From Parachlamydiales bacterium (GTDB lineage Bacteria > Chlamydiota > Chlamydiia > Chlamydiales > Rhabdochlamydiaceae), in contig JAHFTQ010000007.1 of the NCBI GenBank assembly GCA_023265455.1, positions 1 through 64,000 on the forward strand: 64,000 bases of DNA, written 5' to 3'. The first letter of the stretch is position 1, and every line of letters starts with the position of its first letter. Shown one piece after another: positions 25,061-32,859 of the stretch. The notes under the pieces are model-generated. The model ran no database searches and was not told the DNA's origin. It was given only the letters and a program-made list of their open reading frames with translations. The translations under genes and the position numbers were made by a program.

Positions 25061-25507
25061 ATGGAATCCTTTGCACAAAAAATCGATGAGCTAATTGCAG
25101 CAATTTTAGAGATCCCGGGGAATAAAATTGTGACTCTTGTCGATGATACAGAGCAATCGTTTGTGATCGATATTAGTGCAAACAAAGAAATCGGCTATAT
25201 CCCCGAGCATCTTGTGATTTTTCGAGTAAAGCTAAGACGAGCGCTAGCTCAACAGGGCGGTATGATCATCCGCGAATTTCTTCCATTCAAAGTGAAGAAA
25301 AAAATGCCGAATGGGAAAGTGATGTGGATTCCTGAAAAAAATTTGTATGGAGTGGTTTTAGGCCAAGAAACCTGGCTGGGAATGAGCGCAGCTGACGTCC
25401 AAATGAGCCATCAAACGGATGCTAAAACCGGTGAATTTCTTAAAATAGAGGATGGGGTACATTTTAAAGCATTTCCAATTGGATCCTTGTCAACTACCCC
25501 TCCCTAA
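25061..25507 (+). CDS. Unknown partner protein, 3' end replaced by inserted element
   Basis: 148 aa with no recognised family; beta-rich with Lys-rich KVKKKMPNGKVMWIPEKNLYGVVLG near the middle. It follows the 380-aa gene by six bases in the same frame of transcription, so the two likely act together. The last residues (TTPP) and stop lie inside the HEARO-like element that begins at 25491, so the original C-terminus has been lost or replaced. How long the intact protein was cannot be read here. Confidence 0.55.
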   Translation: MESFAQKIDELIAAILEIPGNKIVTLVDDTEQSFVIDISANKEIGYIPEHLVIFRVKLRRALAQQGGMIIREFLPFKVKKKMPNGKVMWIPEKNLYGVVLGQETWLGMSAADVQMSHQTDAKTGEFLKIEDGVHFKAFPIGSLSTTPP

Positions 25508-25800
25508 AGGGAGAGGCTTGTCGTGAGATACGCCTGGGTTGACCAGACTAAGACTCTGAGCTTGACAAGCGTTGAAGAGTCTACGTTGTATATAGGCCAA
25601 AGACTAACGGCAGGATGCTTCCTCAGTCCTGCCCTCTTAAAGGTCTTGTTGCAGACAAGCGATAGGGTAAGCACGAAACGGATTAGACCACGTGCCGGTA
25701 TACAACATTGTCGAGGGGAAGAATGGAGAAAGTCAACTCTATTCTGTTACTAGCCCCGTAAGGGGATTTTGGGAGTCGTAAGGCTCCCATTTTAAAAACT
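25491..25800 (+). ncRNA. HEARO / omega-RNA-like structured RNA
   Basis: Highly structured, non-coding: an initial CTCCC-TAAA-GGGAG stem, a long pairing between CGTTGTATA (near 25582) and TATACAAC (near 25699), the stem GGCAGGA...TCCTGCC near 25609-25630, and successive hairpins CCCCGTAAGGGG and GGGAGTCGTAAGGCTCCC near 25755-25790. These features and the 5' sequence resemble the RNA found upstream of iscB genes. In such RNAs the guide is the sequence immediately 5', here the target flank. Recognition is from memory, not a covariance search. Confidence 0.5.
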
Positions 25801-25851
25801 TTAAAGGAGCTGCATTTCATCCCAGTCCTAAAGAACTGGGTTTCCATGCAG
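25491..25851 (+). mobile_element. Solo omega-RNA element with IS200/IS605-type right-end hairpin, no IscB gene
   Basis: The left edge begins CAACTACCCCTCCC with a GGGAGAGGCTTGTCG complement as in HEARO/IscB-associated elements. The right edge is a hairpin at 25810-25851 (CTGCAT...CCCAGTCC TAAA GAACTGGG...ATGCAG), the usual IS200/IS605-like end. Between the RNA and the hairpin, where AAAGGAG would lead into iscB, there is no ORF. So this looks like a non-autonomous derivative. Insertion interrupts the gene at 25061, and a related uninterrupted flank is seen at 26222-26310. Confidence 0.5.
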
Positions 25852-25881
25852 AAAAAAAAGATGAAAGAATAAATCGCTTTA

Positions 25882-25920
25882 CAAGAAGCACTGTTTCAAA
25901 AATTGAAACAGTTCAAATGG
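25882..25920. repeat. Repeat copy downstream of the solo omega-RNA element
   Basis: CAAGAAGCA followed by CTGTTTCAAAAATTGAAACAG (a palindrome) and TTCAAATGG; related to 26271-26310. Together with 25473-25487 it represents the two halves of a sequence that is uninterrupted at 26222-26310. Confidence 0.6.
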
Positions 25921-25932
25921 AAAGGAAACTGC

Positions 25933-26157
25933 ATGAGTCGAAGTTTTAAAAAGCCTTTTCATGGGATCGCATGTTGCAAGGCAAAAAATCTTAAAGCTGC
26001 TAAGGATGAGATGAGTCGTACATCGAGAAAGTGGATTAATGCGAATGAAGAAATGCCTTCGGGCTCTCATTATAAGAAAATGCAACATTCCTGGAAGTGG
26101 AGGCCTGATGATGGGAAGACCTACGACCCCCTATGGCTTAAAGCATTCCACAAGTAA
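25933..26157 (+). CDS. Small phage/plasmid-type conserved protein (74 aa)
   Basis: ATG at 25933 with AAAGGAAA upstream. The product begins MSRSFKKPFHGIACCKAKN, then Lys/Arg-rich helices, EMPSGSHYKKMQHSW and a final WRPDDGKTYDP. This resembles a widespread family of small basic proteins starting MSRSYKKP and containing a G-(Y/K)-YKK-x-x-x-SW motif, of unknown function, frequent in mobile regions. A longer in-frame ATG at 25903 lacks a ribosome site. Confidence 0.6.
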   Translation: MSRSFKKPFHGIACCKAKNLKAAKDEMSRTSRKWINANEEMPSGSHYKKMQHSWKWRPDDGKTYDPLWLKAFHK

Positions 26158-26524
26158 AGTCTTGCAGACAATCTGGAAATAACCCGCAAAACCATTTTAG
26201 CGGCGCTGCTAAAATGGTCAGTTCCAATTGGATCCTCATAAAAGAGCAAATCACTTCACAAGAAGTGACGCAAGAAGCAACTATTTCCAAAATTGAAACA
26301 GTTCAAAATGATCCTTAAAAACTTCCAATTGTAGCGGGTGCCTTAATGACTGTTCAATAATCTGTTAATACATCCATAATTTCAAAGCGATCTGATATTT
26401 ATTATAAATTTAACGCAATAATTTGTAGTCACTTACAGACTAGCCTCTATAATGTGCAAAATTTATGGACAAATGGATGCACATGTGATACACTCGGCAT
26501 TGACATATTAACCCTGGAAAATCA
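26158..26524. other. Intergenic region with hairpin and flank-repeat copy
   Basis: 367 bases without a gene. Holds an 11-bp perfect inverted repeat (ACCATTTTAGC at 26191-26201 and GCTAAAATGGT at 26208-26218), then the uninterrupted copy (26222-26310) of the sequence split by the solo omega-RNA element, then AT-rich promoter sequence for the RelB-type gene, including GATACACT near 26486. Confidence 0.6.
26222..26310. repeat. Uninterrupted copy of the element target sequence
   Basis: TTCCAATTGGATCCT at 26222-26236 equals 25473-25487 just left of the inserted element; 26271-26310 equals the sequence right of it (25882-25920) with a few changes. It therefore resembles an empty site for the element. 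Confidence 0.6.
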
Positions 26525-26791
26525 ATGGCTACTAAACACAGAAGACCTAGAGTATCTAGACAAAAACGTATCAATGTCACTTTTAAGCCTTCTACCCTAC
26601 ACGCTGTAAATTTTTTAGCTGAAAAAGAAGACACTTCTCTTTCAAATATAACGCAAGAATTAGTCGAGCAGGCCCTCGAAATGAGAGAAGATATTTATCT
26701 ATCGCGTATAGCTGAGGAAGCTGAAATTAGAGCAAAAGGAAAAGCGCGAATATCAGCGGAGAAGGTATGGAAGGAACTCGATTTAGAGTAG
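26525..26791 (+). CDS. RelB/CopG-type antitoxin
   Basis: 88 aa. A basic N-terminus, then RINVTFKPSTLHAVNFLAEKEDTSLSNI, a ribbon-helix-helix pattern, and an acidic helical tail (REDIYLSRIAEEAEIRAKGKARISAEKVWKELDLE) of the kind that wraps RelE/ParE toxins. Overlaps the downstream toxin start by 25 bases. Likely represses its own promoter. Confidence 0.82.
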   Translation: MATKHRRPRVSRQKRINVTFKPSTLHAVNFLAEKEDTSLSNITQELVEQALEMREDIYLSRIAEEAEIRAKGKARISAEKVWKELDLE

Positions 26792-27042
26792 AATTCTTAG
26801 ATCAAAATGTAGTCGATCAACTCAAAGCGCTTCCAAAATCTGCTCAGAAAATGATACGTAATGCGATTAAAGAACGGTTGGAAGTCGATCCAATTGGGAT
26901 TGGGAAACCGTTGCAATACAGCTGGAAAGGTCACAGGCGTATGAGGGTGAGCTGTTATCGAGTCATTTACCGTATTGATGCCGAGAAAAAAAATGTGGTC
27001 CTGGTTGCCATAGATTTTAGAAGAGATGTTTATGGTGAATAG
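26767..27042 (+). CDS. RelE/ParE-family toxin
   Basis: 91 aa with the RelE superfamily fold: RVEFLDQNVVDQLKALPKSAQKMIRNAIKERL, then IGKPLQYSWKGHRRMRVSCYRVIYRID and the VVLVAIDFRRDVY end. The R-M-R-V-x-x-YRVIYRI block is typical of mRNA interferases. The antitoxin is immediately upstream and a strong terminator follows, so this is an isolated two-gene operon. Confidence 0.87.
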   Translation: MEGTRFRVEFLDQNVVDQLKALPKSAQKMIRNAIKERLEVDPIGIGKPLQYSWKGHRRMRVSCYRVIYRIDAEKKNVVLVAIDFRRDVYGE

Positions 27043-27054
27043 GCACTTTGCTTG

Positions 27055-27080
27055 ACCCCACGAAAGTGGGGTTGTTTTTT
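27055..27080 (+). terminator. Rho-independent terminator of the RelBE-type operon
   Basis: ACCCCAC-GAAA-GTGGGGT stem-loop followed by TGTTTTTT, 13 bases after the toxin stop. It lies between the convergent toxin and dinD genes. Confidence 0.85.
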
Positions 27081-27534
27081 AGGGGCGGAATGAGCCAACA
27101 GTTTGGCTCATGTGGGGACTTGGAGTACAGTAGAGGTCAGCGGTCATCTGATCTGAGATTTCCTGACGCCTTGTCTGAATCGCGAAATATTTTTGCGCCT
27201 TTGCGATTTCTGGCTTTCTAGGATCTCCATTTTGAGCGATAAGGTAGCAGGCAAAGCGAGATAGATGCCAATCTTCAATTTCACGATCTGTTTGGCTTCC
27301 GATTTCGACCATTTTGCGGGCGTCCGCAAAATGGTTTTTAGGGTCATTTCCCGACTGTTTGCAGGATTCGATTGCTTTATTTATGGCATTTTCAAAATAA
27401 CGCCATTGAGAATAACCAAGGCAAGGCTGGAGGTCTCGGGCGCTCCAGTACTCCACATCGTGTTGATTATTTTTTTTCAGGGCCTCAAAGGAGAGGTCCG
27501 GTAACACTGATGATGAATTATCAGGGGGCTTCAT
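27079..27534 (-). CDS. Truncated DNA damage-inducible protein D (DinD-like)
   Basis: 151 aa covering only the N-terminal DinD/BRO-N-like half (family about 275 aa). Matches: EYWSARDLQPCLGYSQWRYFENAINKAIESCKQSG, NHFADARKMVEIGSQTDREIEDWHLSRFACYLIAQNGDPRKPEIA, AQKYFAIQTRRQEI. After that it diverges to CTPSPHMSQTVGSFRP and stops at the terminator region. In E. coli DinD inhibits RecA filaments. The gene contains a perfect 12-bp inverted repeat at 27308-27335. Probably a decayed fragment. Confidence 0.75.
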   Translation of the reverse strand: MKPPDNSSSVLPDLSFEALKKNNQHDVEYWSARDLQPCLGYSQWRYFENAINKAIESCKQSGNDPKNHFADARKMVEIGSQTDREIEDWHLSRFACYLIAQNGDPRKPEIAKAQKYFAIQTRRQEISDQMTADLYCTPSPHMSQTVGSFRP

Positions 27535-27649
27535 TTCGAGTTCCTCTATCTATTTGGATTGATCAAAATGGAAATTTTACTCATTTCCCTCAGTTTTAGC
27601 CAATCAAAAGTTCTGAATCCTTCCAACCGTCCCCAAATTAAAAGCCTGG

Positions 27650-27676
27650 TTTTTTGAATTGTTCGGAATTTCCGAA
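27650..27676. repeat. Palindrome-containing repeat, copy 2
   Basis: Matches 23772-23798 except one base, with the perfect TTCGGAATTTCCGAA core, upstream of the truncated dinD and of the gene at 27779. A second TTCGAAA-type element follows. Could be a shared operator or a boundary sequence of the accessory block. Confidence 0.6.
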
Positions 27677-27778
27677 TAGTTGAGTTTTCGAAAGTTTTAT
27701 TTTCGAACTCGGCAGACATAGAAAATAGCCCTAAATTCATGGAAAGGGTACACTTTTTCCCTAAAGAAGGAGATGTAC

Positions 27779-28618
27779 ATGAGTCTTGATGCCACAGGCG
27801 CTAAAAACTTTTATTATTATGGAAAACCGGCTAACCAAATTAAAGAGACAATTTTTCCGTCAGGGAAAGAAATTTGGACGCAGTTTCCAACTCATGCTGC
27901 TAAAATCCGCATTGGAGCGATTCTTGCTTTGACAGGTTATTTCTTCCAGGCCGTTATAAAAACCCCCATTATAAGACGTTGGTGTTGGCCTGTGGCTATT
28001 CTTGGAATAACTCTGGCAGCATATGTTGCTTATAAACACCTTCTCATAAAAGACCCTCTTGTGGAGGTATTTTATAAAATCGCGGGTGGGAAGGAAAATT
28101 ACGAGAAACTGCCAGAAATTCCCGTAGAGAAAAATAAAAAAACTTATGCAAACTTTGAGATGGCATGGGCGAGCCTAGAACATCCTACTTACCGCTTTAC
28201 TACATCAGACGGTAGAAAAGGTATGTTGATCAAGGGGTTGAGTGTTTCAAAAGAACTTGGAATTATGGAAGCATTTGTGAAGGCTGGGCCTATACCAACT
28301 CAAACTTTGATGATTTTTGTCGAAAAGCTGGGCCCCTATGACGTTCCCCGAACCATCTCAAATATGGCAGAGTGGGTTTTTTCTGCTCTTGTTGCTCTAA
28401 ATTACAAGGCCTGGAATAACCCTTTCTCAACTTTGCTTTCATCTTCCTTTGTTGGAAGCTCCGATGAAGGTGATAGGACGACATTTAGTATCTACGCTGG
28501 GATTTCCACGGATATGGCTAACGAATTCATTGCACAAAAAGACATCGTGAATCAGTTAGCTCCTAGAGGACCTAAAGTAGAAGAAGTCAAAGATGAGGTT
28601 CCCTTAATTGGTCAGTAA
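27779..28618 (+). CDS. Hypothetical two-TM membrane protein
   Basis: 279 aa from the ATG at 27779, with AAGGAG eight bases upstream (an ATG six bases earlier overlaps the ribosome site). Two hydrophobic segments near residues 43-62 and 68-88, then a soluble domain with KNKKTYANFEMAWASLEHPTYRF and a C-terminal acidic tail. Family not recognised; the layout (short N-terminal part, bilobed membrane hairpin, soluble C-terminus) recalls chlamydial inclusion-membrane-type proteins, but that is only an analogy. Confidence 0.6.
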   Translation: MSLDATGAKNFYYYGKPANQIKETIFPSGKEIWTQFPTHAAKIRIGAILALTGYFFQAVIKTPIIRRWCWPVAILGITLAAYVAYKHLLIKDPLVEVFYKIAGGKENYEKLPEIPVEKNKKTYANFEMAWASLEHPTYRFTTSDGRKGMLIKGLSVSKELGIMEAFVKAGPIPTQTLMIFVEKLGPYDVPRTISNMAEWVFSALVALNYKAWNNPFSTLLSSSFVGSSDEGDRTTFSIYAGISTDMANEFIAQKDIVNQLAPRGPKVEEVKDEVPLIGQ

Positions 28619-28656
28619 ATTTAGGAAAAGTTTACAACGCATCCAGCGATATGCAG

Positions 28657-29835
28657 TCAGGGAATATTAGAATTTATCAAAGCTAAACCTGAGATTCTTT
28701 TTTTGCCATTGAACGTTAACTTGACTTCATCAATGGCTGCTTGCCCATTGATGAGGGTCGGATGCGTGGGAGTGATTACGAGAGCAAAATCGGCTAGTTT
28801 TGAAGCCATCAGCGAAAAGTTGGATTGGCAAATAATCAAGCAGTCAAATTTGGGGATGAAAAAGAAATCTTCTAAAATATTTGTCGAAGGCCCGTTGGGG
28901 GTTTTTCGATAATCAAAACGGATGTGAGGATTATTAAGAGCGGCTTGATAGGTATTAGCAATGCTTGCTGGGTCTTGATCGTCTGTTAAAATGTAGACGT
29001 AGAGTCGATAGTTTTTAAAAATCTTTGAGATTCTGTCGATTTGCTGAATGTAGTAGCTATCAGGAGGAAATTTTAGGGGTGTTTTCATCCGTTCTTGAAG
29101 GCTATCGAATCCACCGCCTCTGCGAACGTGAACTCCTATGGTGAGTGAGTCAGTGGGTAAGTCAGGTGTGAAGACGGGGTATTTAGGAGCTAAACTCCGC
29201 CTCACTTCAGCCTGAAATCCAGGGTCTTCCCAATCGACTTGGAAAGCAGGATTCCAAATGGAATGCACTCCCTCATGGAAGATATGTTCGGTATTGTCAG
29301 GAAAATAAATGATTTCGAACAGGGCGGCATTGTGTCCAGAATTGACGAGTTCTTCATCGGCGGTTTTCAGGGTAGTTTTAAATTGTTTGGAGTGTTTTTT
29401 TCTGCGTTGATGTTCATCTGAAAAACGAAATTGATCTGAGTGAGGAAAGGAGCGGTAGTACAAAGGAAGATGATATTTGTAGGCAAGCCATTTGGCATGT
29501 AAATAAGAACATAAGTTATCGCCAAGGCGCCCTCTATTTAAGCTATAGGTAATCCCATTTCCCTTGCCTTTGATAGTAGGATTTTGCTCTTTTTTGCTCG
29601 AGCTGACTCGCGATGTTATGAGGGGATGGCTAACAGGGGTTGAGGAGTAGGTTGTTAGGATACTGCCTTGTTGATGATCGTCATAGAGTCTACGAACTAA
29701 ATCCTCGGTAGAAAGGGATTGAGGAGGAGAAAGATGTAAATTCATCACCACCTCAGATTGCGTTTCATGCAATTTTGGAGTGGCAGCTAGTATAGGAAGA
29801 TTTGCTAGAATTGCCAAAAAGATGAACTTAATCAT
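28657..29835 (-). CDS. Secreted fucosyltransferase-like protein (GT11-like)
   Basis: 392 aa. A signal peptide is visible (MIKFIFLAILANLPILAATP). The GRLGDNLCSYLHAKWLAYKYHLPLYY segment, IGVHVRRGGGFDS (the HVRRGD-type donor-site motif), YVYILTDDQ and the CQSNFSLMASKLAD end are characteristic of alpha-1,2/O-fucosyltransferase folds. Export of such an enzyme is unusual; it may act on surface glycans or be delivered to the host. It lies 4 bases downstream of rnr on the same strand. Confidence 0.65.
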   Translation of the reverse strand: MIKFIFLAILANLPILAATPKLHETQSEVVMNLHLSPPQSLSTEDLVRRLYDDHQQGSILTTYSSTPVSHPLITSRVSSSKKEQNPTIKGKGNGITYSLNRGRLGDNLCSYLHAKWLAYKYHLPLYYRSFPHSDQFRFSDEHQRRKKHSKQFKTTLKTADEELVNSGHNAALFEIIYFPDNTEHIFHEGVHSIWNPAFQVDWEDPGFQAEVRRSLAPKYPVFTPDLPTDSLTIGVHVRRGGGFDSLQERMKTPLKFPPDSYYIQQIDRISKIFKNYRLYVYILTDDQDPASIANTYQAALNNPHIRFDYRKTPNGPSTNILEDFFFIPKFDCLIICQSNFSLMASKLADFALVITPTHPTLINGQAAIDEVKLTFNGKKRISGLALINSNIP

Positions 29836-29839
29836 AGGT

Positions 29840-31972
29840 TTAACGTGGGCGGCGGCGTTGTTTTTTGGGGAGAACCAGTTCCCAGGTCGATTCGAGGATG
29901 ATGAGATCGATGGTTAGGGGACGAACTTCCAGGATTTCACCGACGCTGTGGATTTTGCCAGACGCTCGGCCGACAAGAGCATTTTGAGAGGCGTTGTAGA
30001 TGAAGTAATCATTTTCAAGCTCGGAGATGTGTAAAAATCCCTCGAGCATGAGGTGGCTGATATCGAAATAGAGGCCAAAAGGTTTGATTTTTGTCACAAC
30101 GGCTGGGTGGATCTTGGTAGGATCTTCTTTCATCCAGTGCTCCATGAGGCGGAGTTTCTTGAGGAGCTTAACACTGCTTTCAGCGCGAAAGGAGACACGT
30201 TCTCTGAGAGAGCACTGTTCAGCGATGGCGTCGATAGCAAGATCTTTTCCTTCCTGATCGAATAAAAGCCGCTGGATGATGAGGTCAGTGTATCTACGGA
30301 TGGGGCTAGTAAAATGGCAGTAGTTTTCAAGGGCAAGGCCATAGTGGCCGACGTTACGGGGGGAATAAAGCGCGAGATTCATACTCCGGATGAAGCTGAC
30401 GGCGAGTTGGCTGGCGTGGGGCGTTTGTTTCGCTTTTTCAAAGAGGGCTTGGATATCGCGTTGCTCTGGTTTATGAGGAAGTGAAAATCCGAGCGATCTT
30501 GCCATAGCAAAAAACTCATCAAAATCTTTCTGCTCGGGCTCTTCATGAACGCGGAAGAGAACAGGTTTGCCTTTATCAGCAAGGTGCTTGGCAACGATTT
30601 CATTTGCCTTGAGCATGAACTCTTCAACGAGCTGATGGGTAATATCATACTCCACGCGGTGAGTTCCGGTGGGATGTCCTTTCTCATCGACGAGGATGAC
30701 AAGGTCGGGGAGGGCAAAATCAATGCTTCCTCGCTCGAATCTCTTAGCTTTCAGAAGGTGGCAGAGCTCGACCATCCATTGTAGCTGTTCGAGATGGGGG
30801 CTTTTGAGCGTGCCGTCGAGCACCTCTTTGGCTTCTTCATAGCTGAACCGTTTAGCGCTTTTAATAAAGCTGCGCGCAATGCGATAGTCCTGAAGAGTGC
30901 CAGCGGAATCAAAATCCATGAGGACTGATACGGTGAGCCGGATGACATTAGGTTGTAAACTGCAGAGTTGATCGGAGAGCTCATGAGGAAGCATGGGAAG
31001 GCAGTAACCCGGGAAGTAAGTCGAGTTGCCTCGCTTTTGCGCTTCGTTATCAAGAGCTGATCCTGCAGGGACGTAATGAGCAACATCGGCAATGTGGACA
31101 CGGAGGTGGTAGCCTCCTTTGGGATTTTTGAGGATCGAAAGAGCATCGTCGAAATCTTTTGCAGTCTCAGGGTCGATGGTCACTGCCTCCAAATCTGTGA
31201 GATCTTCGCGATTCTTCAGTTCGGTTTTAGGAACAGTATCGCCCCAAGCGGCAGTTTGTTCAAGAGCTTCAGGAGGGAAAGTGCTTCTCAGATCAAACTC
31301 TTCAATGGCGCATTGGATATCACACGACGGATCTGAGATATGACCTAAGAAATGGGAGATTTCCCCTTCGGGGCCTTCTTGATCGTTTCCCCAGTCGCTG
31401 ATTTTGATGATCACGCGGTCACCGACTTGAATCTTTTTCTTAGACTTAACAGCGACAAATTTTGAGGCGCCTAGGAGAGGAGAGTAGGCATAAGCGATGG
31501 ATTTAGGTCCTAGGTGATGGATGGTAGCTCCCACATGGGTACGGCTTCTTTCTAAAACCGCAATCACCTTGCCTTCGGGTCCCTTTTCAGAAATCGAGGC
31601 CAAGTTGATCTCAACTTCCACTTTATCGCCATCGACAGCCCCATCGGTGAGGTGTTTAGGGATAAAAATATCTTGAGGGTGTTGGGAAGGATGGTCAGGT
31701 TCGACAAACCCAAATCCTTTCACATGGACCCGGATCGTTCCTGACATCAGTTCTCTAGGAGGCCCTTGCAGGGCAATGGTTTTACCTTGGAGTTCTAAGA
31801 CGCCTTCTGCGATAAGGTCGTTTAAAATCATCTTACAAAGAGCCTGGAATTTAGGAGTGATGTTCAGTTTTTGGAAGAGGGCTTTTTCAGTGAGGGGTTC
31901 ATACCTCTTGCCTCGGATATACTCTAATAGAGATTGTTTGAAAGTGTCGTAGTTAGGGTGCTTTTTGGACAT
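29840..31972 (-). CDS. rnr: Ribonuclease R
   Basis: 710-aa 3'-5' exoribonuclease of the RNB family. N-terminal helix-turn-helix and cold-shock domains (to about 240), catalytic RNB domain with TIDPETAKDFDDALSI (metal-binding aspartates), GNSTYFPGYCLPMLPHELSDQLCSL and HFTSPIRRYTDLIIQR, and a C-terminal S1 domain (VTKIKPFGLYFDI) ending in a basic tail KKQRRRPR. Degrades structured RNA and takes part in rRNA quality control. Full length. Confidence 0.96.
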   Translation of the reverse strand: MSKKHPNYDTFKQSLLEYIRGKRYEPLTEKALFQKLNITPKFQALCKMILNDLIAEGVLELQGKTIALQGPPRELMSGTIRVHVKGFGFVEPDHPSQHPQDIFIPKHLTDGAVDGDKVEVEINLASISEKGPEGKVIAVLERSRTHVGATIHHLGPKSIAYAYSPLLGASKFVAVKSKKKIQVGDRVIIKISDWGNDQEGPEGEISHFLGHISDPSCDIQCAIEEFDLRSTFPPEALEQTAAWGDTVPKTELKNREDLTDLEAVTIDPETAKDFDDALSILKNPKGGYHLRVHIADVAHYVPAGSALDNEAQKRGNSTYFPGYCLPMLPHELSDQLCSLQPNVIRLTVSVLMDFDSAGTLQDYRIARSFIKSAKRFSYEEAKEVLDGTLKSPHLEQLQWMVELCHLLKAKRFERGSIDFALPDLVILVDEKGHPTGTHRVEYDITHQLVEEFMLKANEIVAKHLADKGKPVLFRVHEEPEQKDFDEFFAMARSLGFSLPHKPEQRDIQALFEKAKQTPHASQLAVSFIRSMNLALYSPRNVGHYGLALENYCHFTSPIRRYTDLIIQRLLFDQEGKDLAIDAIAEQCSLRERVSFRAESSVKLLKKLRLMEHWMKEDPTKIHPAVVTKIKPFGLYFDISHLMLEGFLHISELENDYFIYNASQNALVGRASGKIHSVGEILEVRPLTIDLIILESTWELVLPKKQRRRPR

Positions 31973-32009
31973 GAAACCCTATTGTACCTTGCCAGAAGAT
32001 AACGGACAA

Positions 32010-32816
32010 CTACTTTGCGACTGGTTTTTTCAATTCTTTAATCATTTTTTTTAAGGCCTCACCAGGTTTAGGTGATATTTTAGAAATATCATTAGCCATA
32101 TCTTCGAGAACCGCAGGGAGTCCGGGGTGATTTTTAAAAAGTCCGGTGCTAAATTTTTTAAAATCGAAAGGAATGAGGCCAACAACCATTGCATAAGGAT
32201 GATTTTTTTCAAGAATTGAAGATTTTATCCTCTCCTGAATTTCGGGGTGGTAAGCTAATGTCTTGGAAAACAGAACATGTATATATAAACAGCGGAATAG
32301 CCAACCCGAGTGATAAGTAGCTACGACTGTCATAGGGATATAGACAAAGTGGTGAAAACAGCAAGATAGTTTTGATGGGCCCTGGGGTATTATAAATACG
32401 ATAGTTGTCCATGCCAATTCTAGGATCATTTGTTTGGGATTATTAAAAATTTGCATGACGATGATGCCAATTTGGGCGATGAGAATCACTTGAGGGGAGA
32501 GCTTTTTAAGTTCATCAATAGTAACAGATAATTTATCAGGAATTGCAACGGTCCCGAGCCATGCTAGTGAACCGAGCCAAACGATATTTCGGGATCGGGA
32601 TTCTAGTCTACAATAGGCGTCTATGCCTAACCAAAAAATCCCCACAGCGGCACTGGTGGCCAAAGTTTTTTCATCTGCCATTTGTAGAGAATAAAAACTG
32701 CCTTTGTAAAAATTCCCACTAATGAAACTACTCGCCACCTCTTGCCAAGTCCATTGGCCAGTGGTGATTTCATGAAAACCTCTTGAGAGGAGAGGCTGGA
32801 TTAATGCTATTGTCAT
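32010..32816 (-). CDS. Lineage-specific membrane protein, paralogue B
   Basis: 268 aa; no family recognised. Begins MTIALIQPLLSRGFHEITTGQWTWQEVASSF, nearly the same as the neighbouring gene, and shares the HHFVYIPMT-(V/S)-(V/A)-A-(T/I)-YHS block and several hydrophobic segments. Its C-terminal 60 residues (after HPEIQERI) extend beyond the paralogue. Arose by tandem duplication; the two lie 43 bases apart. Confidence 0.65.
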   Translation of the reverse strand: MTIALIQPLLSRGFHEITTGQWTWQEVASSFISGNFYKGSFYSLQMADEKTLATSAAVGIFWLGIDAYCRLESRSRNIVWLGSLAWLGTVAIPDKLSVTIDELKKLSPQVILIAQIGIIVMQIFNNPKQMILELAWTTIVFIIPQGPSKLSCCFHHFVYIPMTVVATYHSGWLFRCLYIHVLFSKTLAYHPEIQERIKSSILEKNHPYAMVVGLIPFDFKKFSTGLFKNHPGLPAVLEDMANDISKISPKPGEALKKMIKELKKPVAK

Positions 32817-32859
32817 ATGTTTCCTTTCTCTTCGCAGAAGGCATGCTTTGTCGCTAACA

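Noticed and set aside
25523..25753. 76-codon plus-strand frame inside the HEARO-like element
   Set aside because: Lies wholly within strongly structured non-coding RNA; no ribosome site, no family resemblance.
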